In this document: piece by piece, positions 13,201 to 22,400 of the stretch
Layout: each line of letters opens with the position of its first letter
Numbering within the stretch: position 1 is the stretch's first letter
Origin: Helopsaltes ochotensis
Taxonomy: Eukaryota; Chordata; Aves; Passeriformes; Locustellidae
DNA: 64,000 nucleotides
Direction of reading: 5' to 3'
NCBI GenBank assembly: GCA_013400155.1
Contig: VXBM01000096.1
Span: forward strand, 1,146,265-1,210,264
Position numbers and translations under genes: made by a program
Notes under the pieces: generated by a model
Database searches by the model: none
Told to the model about the DNA's origin: nothing
Seen by the model: only the letters and a program-made list of their open reading frames with translations

Positions 13201-14185
13201 CAAGTGTGAGTTTGTGCTTTGAGTCAAATCCAGCCTGCTGAGGATGAAACACTTTACAGGAGCAATTCATAGAGTATTCAGGATACAGACATAAGAGGCA
13301 GCAAGTCAAGCAAATTTTCAAAAATAACCAGTATCTCTTCCTGTATTACATCTGCACAGTTACATTTGCAAAGAAGTGTAAGAAATATTCCATTCTTTCC
13401 CTTGAGAAACAAGGAAGCTTTAGTAAAACCACAAGATGCTTACGAAGAGATGCTGGATGTTCTTTAGACAGCTGACAGCCAAGTCATTATTCAAATTATC
13501 TGTGAAAGAGCAAGTGAGTAGAACCCACTGATATCCCAGTTTAAATTATTACTGGACCTCCTTGTGGGAGGAAAATTTATGCTTCTATTGCAGAGTAAGA
13601 GAAACCATTACTAAAGTGAACTCCATTAGCAGGACACCCTTTTTAATGTAATTGGACTATTCTTAGCCCCATGGAAGAAACAAGTTGTACATGATTTTTG
13701 CTTATTATTGGTGGGGTTTTCTGCTGTTTTTAAGTAAGTGTTCATTTAATCTCCATTGTGTCCTCAGAGTTTAAGCCCCCAACTCTCCCTTTCAGAGATC
13801 CTTCCAATGGTATCAAGGAATTTCTTCCACTGAATACTTGTCTTTCATGTATAGGCTGTAGAGCTGACAAAGAGCTCATATTGAAAATGCTGAGAGAGAC
13901 TGTATTATTTAAAAGAGTGGTAAGTGTGATTAAAATAAATCTCAACTGCCAAAAAGCTGTAGAGCAAGCAGCTTTTCCTCTTTACATCTCCATAGATCTG
14001 ATTTTTTAAACCAGTCTCAGCTGTATTTCCTCTGGTTTATGCTCCCATTTCTGTGACGAGTGACCCTCCTTTTGGGTGGAGATGCCTGCAGGCACAGACA
14101 CCATGCATACCTGCACTGGTTTTGGGGCTACAGCTGAGGGCATGGAGAGAATATAACACCTGACCCTGTTGTTGTCTGGCCCCAG
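10291..14185. other. Spacer between SMIM5 and SMIM6; no gene recognised
   Basis: Non-coding sequence. Several AATAAA hexamers lie in 10600-10900, and a pyrimidine-rich stretch at about 12325-12385 resembles a splice polypyrimidine tract but has no recognised exon next to it. The SMIM6 promoter and non-coding first exon may be here. On the minus strand this would be RECQL5 intron 7. Confidence 0.4.
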
Positions 14186-14201
14186 CAGGGTGGAAGCCAG
14201 C

Positions 14202-14387
14202 ATGTCACTAGAGCAAGAGGCACCCTCAGTTCTGGAAGACCTAAAGAGACTGACTGCAACAAATGACTGGGCTCTTGGAGGGCTGGTGGTGATTGGCATC
14301 TTCTGTCTTGTTTTTATTGCTCTCATTTTATTTGCTGCTATCTTTGGGTGCTGCACATCTCCAAGGCACAAACGGGGTGGCTCATAG
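14202..14387 (+). CDS. SMIM6: SMIM6 / endoregulin (ELN), SERCA-inhibiting micropeptide
   Basis: A 61-residue single-pass membrane micropeptide. The start is taken at the ATG at 14202, just after a plausible acceptor (GTCTGGCCCCAG, ending 14185). An in-frame ATG at 14169 lies upstream of that acceptor and is less likely. After a polar, acidic N-terminus come NDWALGGLVVIG and a hydrophobic helix (about residues 27-50) ending LILFAAIFG, then a short basic tail. The human protein (62 residues) has NPWDQGGLAVI and LILFAIVFGLLTS at equivalent places, so orthology is convincing despite a divergent N-terminus. Human SMIM6 encodes endoregulin, reported to inhibit the calcium pump SERCA3 in epithelium and endothelium. 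The LF...F pattern near the end of the helix, shared by phospholamban-like regulins, is kept. Confidence 0.85.
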   Translation: MSLEQEAPSVLEDLKRLTATNDWALGGLVVIGIFCLVFIALILFAAIFGCCTSPRHKRGGS

Positions 14388-15025
14388 ACAGCAAAGTGGG
14401 GACACAGAAATTGGTACAGCTGAGCAAGAACCAGCCTGGATAAAACCTGATTGTGTTGAAAGAAAACTCTCGTTTCACTTCCTGCCTGGTTATTTCTCTC
14501 CATGTAACTTCCCTGCATCAAGAGCAATGTCCCAATGCCAGCAAGTTGTTCTGCAGGCCACAGCAAACTCAATACATGAGGCTGTCTGGATTCAGGAACT
14601 GCAACATTTGCCAAATAGCAAAGTGAACTCATCTCTAATTTTCATCTGTCAAGAAAAACCACCAACTTCAGGTGGCAAATGGTCAGCCACCACCTAAAGC
14701 TGATAAAGATGTGTTCTGCTGTTGCAGCTATGTGGATTTGGGTTTTTTTTCACCTTGCAAAAGAGGAATAGGAAACTCTGGCCATTGAAAGCTTTGTCTG
14801 AACCCACTCTCTAAAAGCAGCTTAGACCATTGTTCTCCTGTCATACTCAGGCCTAAATACACTATGCAAAAACTTGCTTGCCAGTACACAGTCTGTCTTT
14901 ATTTGTTCTTATTTATAACCTTGCAAGGTCAGAGTTTGAAGTTTGCTTTCACTGTTTGGATAGTGACTAGAACTGTATTAATTCAATATGTAACAAAGAA
15001 ATTAAACGTGGCTTTGCTTTCCACA
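14388..15025 (+). other. SMIM6: Probable SMIM6 3' UTR
   Basis: Follows the TAG at 14385-14387. A variant poly(A) signal, ATTAAA, lies at 15001-15006. No other gene is recognised. The extent is inferred only from the hexamer. Confidence 0.4.
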
Positions 15026-15213
15026 GCACCTCAGTTTCCTGCAGAGTTATGAGCAGGGAAGCCAGGCAGGGGTGCTGCAATATGTGACTCTGGGATGCAC
15101 ATCCCATGATATACAGTTGGAAGAATGGATCAAGCTGCGTAAGGGAAGAAAAAGTCTGGTAGGGGTGATTTCTAATTAGGTCAGTGATATTACCTTACTC
15201 AGATTATTATTTT

Positions 15214-15397
15214 GAGGGTGGTGAGATACTGGCACAGGTTGCCCAGAGAAGTTATAGATGTCTTATCCCTTGGAAGACCAGGTTGGATGGTGCTTGGAGC
15301 AACCTGGCCTAGGGGAAAGTGTCCCTGTCCGTGGCAGGGGTTTGAACTAGGTCATCTTTAAGGACTCTTCCAACCCAAACCTTTCTATGATCATGTA
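15214..15397 (+). mobile_element. CR1 LINE 3'-end fragment
   Basis: The sequence carries consecutive CR1 3'-end phrases: GGTGAGATACTGGCACAGG, TTGCCCAGAGAAG, GACCAGGTTGGATGG, TTGGAGCAACCTGG and TTCCAACCCAAACC followed by TCTATGAT. This is the characteristic end of the avian CR1 retrotransposon in sense orientation. It is 5'-truncated, as most copies are. It lies between SMIM6 and RECQL5 exon 7. Confidence 0.85.
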
Positions 15398-16375
15398 AAA
15401 CCCAGCCACAACAGCCATCTGTGAGCTGGGAAGACACCCCAGAAGGAGCAGAGCTCCTCAGACAAGTGGATCAAATTCTTAGAACAAGAAGCCTCCCAGC
15501 AGCTACTTCACAGCATCACCTTGACTTTGGGCAAAGAAGTGCCCCTTCAAGTGCCCCAGGGCTCAGTGTTCTGCCATGCTTCAGTACGAGCAAGACTATC
15601 CCATAAACCCAGGATCTGTTTGCCAAACATGACAAGGAGAGGACGCTCTCACCAAGGCACCAGAAAAGCAGCATGTGTTACATTCATGCTGAAAAAGCTG
15701 TCCTAGACCCTGTCCTAGACATGTGAAAAATGAAACAAAATTAAGACCTTGTAAGCATGACATGCAAAGACTGTTTTCAGTTAGTTAACATATAGTGCTC
15801 TCTTCCTGCCAAAATTATAGCTTTGATGTCTTATCCAGCATAGAACAGCAATTAGTATAATTACAGCATACAAGGCATGAACTAAACCTGAACAAGGCAT
15901 GTTGTGGTTGCTAGTCTGCATTTAGATTGGGCATATCCATAATTTGAGCCGGTTTCTGAAACATTCTAAGCACCATCAGGTCCTTCTAAGGTCAGTGAGA
16001 ATCACAGACACTTTGCAGAGTGGACACTCTGAGATTTACAGAAACAGTAAACCCAAACGGTTCCATCCCATGGCTCTCTGTTTGCCCCCTTAGGATAGGG
16101 GTGTTGTACTGAAGGAAGAGATTGAAAACCAGAGCAAATGCAACTAAGTCAACCCATCATCAAAGATAGAATATTGTAAAATGCATTACCAGAGAAGTTA
16201 AACATCCCTGTGACTTGATCAGATTCCAAGACCAACATCTCAGTTAACTCAGAGGTGGGAATGATGACAGGTTTCTCAGGGACACATGCAGGATCTCAAC
16301 CGTAACAGTTTCTTGGAAGAATAGGGCATGTTTGCCCTAGCATTAAACAGTGGTGTTTGAAAGAAATGCACTCAC
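15398..16375 (-). other. RECQL5: RECQL5 intron 7, proximal part
   Basis: Sequence directly downstream of the exon 7 donor in the minus-strand sense. No exon 8 was recognised. If intron 7 is retained, translation stops one codon into it (see the finding on the short isoform). Confidence 0.6.
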
Positions 16376-16458
16376 CCCAACTCCTCGCAGAAGTTCACAA
16401 TGGCATCAAAAGCTGTCATCACAGCTTTGTCAGACTCTTTTAAGGTGCCTTTTTTTTC
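16376..16458 (-). CDS. RECQL5: RECQL5 exon 7
   Basis: Acceptor CTTTCAG precedes GAAAAAAAAGGC. The exon encodes EKKGTLKESDKAVMTAFDAI then VNFCEELG, matching the human segment around DKATIMAFDALVTFCEELG. Donor GTGAGT at 16375-16370. It leaves two carried bases (GG). The exon opens with a run of eight A after G, a possible slippage site. Confidence 0.93.
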
Positions 16459-19400
16459 CTGAAAGTAGATGGGACAAAGAACTGTAGTCTTCAATGTAAA
16501 TACACACAGATAGAGTAACTCTAGCAATGATCAAATCCAACCCTTCTGAGCTACACGGCAAACAGCTACAGACACCTCCCTGTCTCTGCTCCAACTTCTG
16601 CTCACCCATTCCTCTCTAATAGAGCTGGCTCTGGCAGCCTTTTCCTTCCCTGCTTCCCTTCCTTCTATCCCTTGAAATGGGGCTTCACACAGCTCTAGAC
16701 ACAGAAAATTTCAGTCTTTATATTTTCATATTCAGATATGAATATCTTCAATATCTTTTCATATTCAGAGGTTACTACAGGCACACGAGACCAGAGCCAA
16801 GGCAGTGTATCAAGGCAGGTGGGTACTGTTCTGCAGCTCTCACCTGGATGTTAGAGAGCTCCTTCTTGATCAGGAAGCTGACTTGATCCCGGTCATTCCT
16901 TGAGTAATAGAGGCGGCAGCAGGATGGTTTTCCATCTCTACCAGCCCTGCCAGACTCCTGGTAATATCCAGCCATTGACTTGGCAATATTCCAGTGGGCA
17001 ACAAATCTGTATGTGGTAAAACAGGGAACATGAGGCTGGAGGTTTCTCAGAGCACTGCACACACCAGTGTGTATGGGCATCAACAACAGCAAAAAACAGG
17101 GCAGCAAAACATAAAAGAGGATGGAGCACAGCAAGAGAATTTGTACACTGAAGTTTTAGTCCTCTTAACACATAAGACATGGAAAGCAACAGAGCTGTAA
17201 GAAAACAAATGCACCTGGACAGCATGTGAGCAGGATGCCACTCCAAATGAATGGAAAAGAATGAGCGCAGGAGTATCCCAAACATGCATACAACTGTGCA
17301 GCTACAAAGACTGAGTAAAATTAAGGTGTTTGGGAAATTTTACCATAAAATACAGCATTAATAAAAAAGTCGTGTTTATTTTGTGGGACATGAGTGCACC
17401 ATTACAAAAAACATTTTTAAATACTTTATTTTAAAAAGACACTTAGCCAAAATCTCTATGAGAATTTCCACCTCACTGTGTTTCTCAGATGAAGGCAACC
17501 TTTCTAAACCTTCCTAACCAGCAAATATGACTACAGAATCATTACTAAATTTTATGTAATCTCTGCAGGAAGGTTTTCAACACAGCACTGTAAGACTGCT
17601 TTTAACCTGCTTGTACCTGACTATTCAGCAATTCTGCTTATACCTGTTTTGAGAGAATTGGACAGCACAGTAATGCTGCCAATGTTTTCAAATCTTCCTC
17701 AAAGCCACCATGACCCAAGGGCAGGTATGATGCATATGGGTGTAGCTAAAGATTAAATGAGAATAACAAGCAAATGTGTTTCTTCAAACACAAACAGAGC
17801 AGGAACAGGCTAAGCAGGAAACATCGGAGCCCTGCACATTTAAACCCCATCAGGAAGTTTGCTGAAGAAATTGATAAATAATTTTAAGCAGAACTGAATT
17901 AAAAATAAAGAGAGAGAAGCAGATTCCATCAGAAAAAAAAAAAAAAGGGACACCACCTCTGTTTTCGCATTTGTCCAGAAGGGAGGTTCACCTCCAGAAG
18001 TTGTCAGACCTGATCTTTTTAGATAACATATGCATGGATACTCAGAATTCTGCCAACACAGAGCACAGGCTAAGCAGCAGTGCCTTGTTAATTAGGCTTG
18101 GATATAATGTTCTTTAAGTTATTTTTTTTTAATCCTGTAAAGAGTCATTTTACCTCCATTCCTTGTAAACTAACCAGTTTACAAGCGTATTTCAGCTATA
18201 TTTCACTTTCAGTCAGCCCTATGCATTTCAGTTACTCTTTGTCTTTTTTAATAACCAATGGACAGGGCAGAGTGGCTTCAGATCATTAATTCATGTCCTA
18301 GGAGACTCCTCACTTCTGTTTGGAAAGATGCATCAAGGAGTAAAATTGTCACTGCTTTGGGATCCTGTTTCCTGGCAGCACAGTGACACAAGCAGAGGGA
18401 TGGCAGAGTTGTGAACTGATGGGATTGGCTCAGTGATATCCTGCCCTTCTCTCACAGTATTCAGAGCAACTTCTGTACGTGGATTTTAAAGATAAGGTCT
18501 GTTGTGGGTATTGTCTGAGCTGCACCTGAATTATCCCTCTAGTAAGTGATGACGATAATAACACAGCACAGCCATAATGCAGGGCAGCAATTCTAACACA
18601 GGGCCCTTATGGGGACAGCAATCTCAGAAGAACAGCAATGGAAACCAAGTGCAAAGGTTCTGTCCTTGGACCGGAGCTGTATTTTTATATGGTTCTTGCC
18701 ATTTGCAAAGGGCTATTTTTTCCCCATTGCATTGCAAGAGATCTCCAAAAACAGCTGGCTCTGACTATTTTAATAGAGGGTGGATGAATTATTTTAGGTG
18801 CAGATTTTCTTTCCACTGCTTTTAAACAGCAGCTATTGCACTAAGAGAAGTGAAAGAGACAGCTGTGATTGCACTGAGATGGCTCGTTCTGAAACCCTGG
18901 AGGGTGTGGCAGAAAAGCATTCCTCCAATTTTCTTGATTTTGAGGATGACTGGCAAAGAGGAGCTCTGCTGCCTTGTGTTTAATGTTTTTACAAAGCTCT
19001 CCCAGGTTTGGTTTTGCTGCTTCTGAGAAAAAAATCTTCCAGCACTGGTTTTGTTGGTTTAAGCAAGTGTTCATCAGGCCATTGAGTCAGGTGTACCAAA
19101 TAACAGAGCTGGAGACTTTTTCTTCCCCCTGCTCAGGTTTCAGTCTCTGATGGTGCACAACACCCAGCCTCACACACCTGACGTTTGCTTTGTCTACTCC
19201 CATTCCAAAACTAATGGTTGCAACAATGACAGGGATCTTCTCCTCCATCCATTCATTCTGGACAGAAGTCCTTTCAGCTGCCTTAAGCCCTGGAAAGGAA
19301 AAGAAAGTAAACAACACCACAAAAAACCAAACCACCACAAACCCTATCCCCCTCCCCCCCAAAAAAACAAAAACCAAAAAACCCCACAAAAAAAAAAAAA

Positions 19401-22400
19401 AACCTCCAACCAATCAACCAAAATCAAACAACCGAAGCCCAAACAAACAGAAAAAAAAACCCCCAAAACCCAAACCAAACAAAACCAAACAACCCTAAAA
19501 ACCACAAACAAAACAAAAACACAAAAAAGGCAAGAAGGAAAGAAACAAGAGGGTTTTCTTTCTCATCCATTCCCCCATTGCAGGCCAATTCCCTCACTGA
19601 AACTGAGTGATGTACACACTCCTCTCTTCCCAGTGTTTAAACTGGTCTGAGGCCAAGCAGAAGTCAGCAACAGATAAAAGCGGTTGTTATATTCAGACCA
19701 TGAAAGATTCTACAAAACCAACAGTTCTGGAGACAAGGGAATGCCATTGTGGTGAAGGGCCTGCACTTACCTTACAGACCTGATGTGTGAGCATCACACA
19801 GTGCAGAGCATGCTAGAAAGCTCTTTTCTAGGTAGCCCCAACCCAGGTGGCAGAATTCAGTTCTCCCAGCTAGTGAGAGATGCAGACTCCAGTACCTGCA
19901 TGGTAGGCCTTGGCTTTCAGCCCTCGGTAGCTCAGCTCAATGGCCAGCTGGTCACACACATCCCTCATCCTGCAGTACACAATGCCACAGCCAGAGTACA
20001 CCTGAGAGCCAGGAGACAAAGGCCAGACACTGCCTGAAGTCAAACAACAAAGTTGCAAATGCAACCCCTCACCCTCTTAGTACACACAAGGCAAGAAGCA
20101 TCTCACAAACACATCCAGGTGCAGAACTTACAGCTGAGCTGCAGAGTGGTTTTGAGAATTAGTGGTAGAGCAGGAAATTCAACACTTCAAATGCTTCTGC
20201 TCACCCCACCACACTAAAAGAGCAGAACACGAACACACAGTGGTCACAGAGGATGTGACAAACCAAGTGGAAATGCTTGTTCCATATTCCTAATCAATTA
20301 TCTTTTAAACTAACCACTTCTGAGGACACCTCTGACAGGAACAGAGATTTCACATTCTACCTGTTTTAGAGGAACTAAAAAAAATACGTGCGCACTTTTA
20401 GAGGACTTAAAAAACACACACAAGCACTTTCCTTCCTGGGACCTCCTCCTTTCCTGTCACAGACCTGTCAAGACTCCACCAACCCCTAGAAGGTTAGGAT
20501 AAGATTAAAGTAGATTTTGTCCAGTTTAGTTTTCTTCTTTAAAGGTAAAACCTACCCCAGTGGCGCCCTTCACTTCAAGTGCCTTCAGACAGAAATCCTT
20601 TAAGTTGGCATACGGATCAGTCAGGAGCTCTTTGAACTGCACGTCATAGAACAAGTTAGATCTGAAACAAGGAGTCTTAAAGGTGGAAAGTGGCTGTTTG
20701 AGCTTGAGCGCTGCCACCACGTCCTCCTGGACCTGCTTGGTGGCAGTGGCAGTCAGGGCGACGCAGGGGGTGTGGAGGATGCGGGTGCGCAGCGAGCCCA
20801 GGCGCAGGTAGTCGGGGCGGAAGTCGTGTCCCCACTGGGACACACAGTGAGCTTCATCTATGACCAGGTAGGACAGCAGGTTTCTGGACACCAGAGAGTT
20901 CAGTGTTGGCTGGAAGGAAGAGGCAGCTGCCATCTCTGGAGTGATGTACAGGAGCTTTACTTGAGGCTTCTCACTTGCCAAGTCAGCCAGGATGGTTTTC
21001 TTCTCCTGGGCAGGCAGCTTGGAGTTCAGAGAGCAGGCTTTGATCTTCAAAGCCAGAAGGTGATCCACTTGATCCTAGAGTAAATACAAAATAGAAATGA
21101 AAATCAAATGGGAATAAAGAAAGTCACCAGCACCAAGAAAGAGTAGTAGGGAGACTCAGGTGAGCCCCCAGCTTCCACCTCCTGCATCAAATCCCAGGAC
21201 AACATGCACCTACAGTCCTGTTATTTACAACTTCAGTTCTAGATGCCTTTTTCTTCACCTCTGAGGTACATCCAGCTCTTACATTCAACTGCATCCATTT
21301 TGTGCATCCGTTCACTTTAAGACAGTCGTTTTGCTGCTGGGGGGAACACTAGCAGGGATCTGTGCAAAACAACTCATCACAAGTCCCATGACCTGAACAC
21401 ATCTCAGTATTTACATTACTTGTCCCAGATGGAAAATGAACACTCCTATCCTGCAAGAACAGGGAGCAGTTCACTCCAAAATAACTCAAGGATGTCCTAA
21501 CACAACTGAGACAGGACAAAGTACAAGGATCATGCAAATCACCACTGCAGCAGAACCAGAAGCATGAATGAGAATCATGTCATGAAAGCCAAGAAGAAAA
21601 CGTGGCATCATGTCCAGATGAACAGTGGCCATACAAATTCACTTCCCTGTCCCCTGTTCATTTGCCCTTGACTAGCACCTGACATTTCAGGATATGAAGA
21701 ATCCTGAAAAACAGGTATCTCATTATTTTACACAATATCTGGTTTCAGTCATTGATTTAATGTCTGGTTCTGTTTTCTGTTCACAGTCACCCCTCAGCCT
21801 TCCCTATAATGAAATGCACAGGCTGAATTATTGAAGTTTGGCTACACTGAAATACACCATGATCATTTCAGGCACAGCAACCCCTTCTCAGGCCTTGATG
21901 AGAAGACTCTGGGGCTTTACTCCAACTCTTTCCCCTAAGACTCATCAAGCTTATCTCAACCTATTTGTAACTCTCTTATCAATGGTATATCTTAAACTCC
22001 ATTTCACTAATACTGGCCATGCTGGAATTAAATCAGTAATCTTCACACTTGGAACAAATTCACTCTTTATAGAACCTTTCTGAGAAGTATCACCAAGCCT
22101 GCTATCATTCTTAACATGTATTACAGTGAGACTGTAAAGGAGTTAAAATAATTCCACAAATAACAAATCCCAAACCAGCAGCCTGCAGCACCAGATGTCA
22201 GGCAGTGCTGATGGTCTACACAAGTCTAAGCAATGCTACAGCTGCTTTTACAAGGAATTGTTTCTCCCAACAGGTGATGAAACAGTAGAAAAGACAAAGT
22301 AGAGGGAAAAAAGTCTCACAGATGAAAGTGCTCATGGAGCAGTTCTGCTAAACCAGCTTCTTCCCATCACAGATTGACTGCAATGAAAAGACATTTTGAT

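Noticed and set aside
14006..14632. 208-codon minus-strand open frame
   Set aside because: It overlaps SMIM6 on the opposite strand, shows no similarity to RECQL5 or another known protein, and lacks exon signals.
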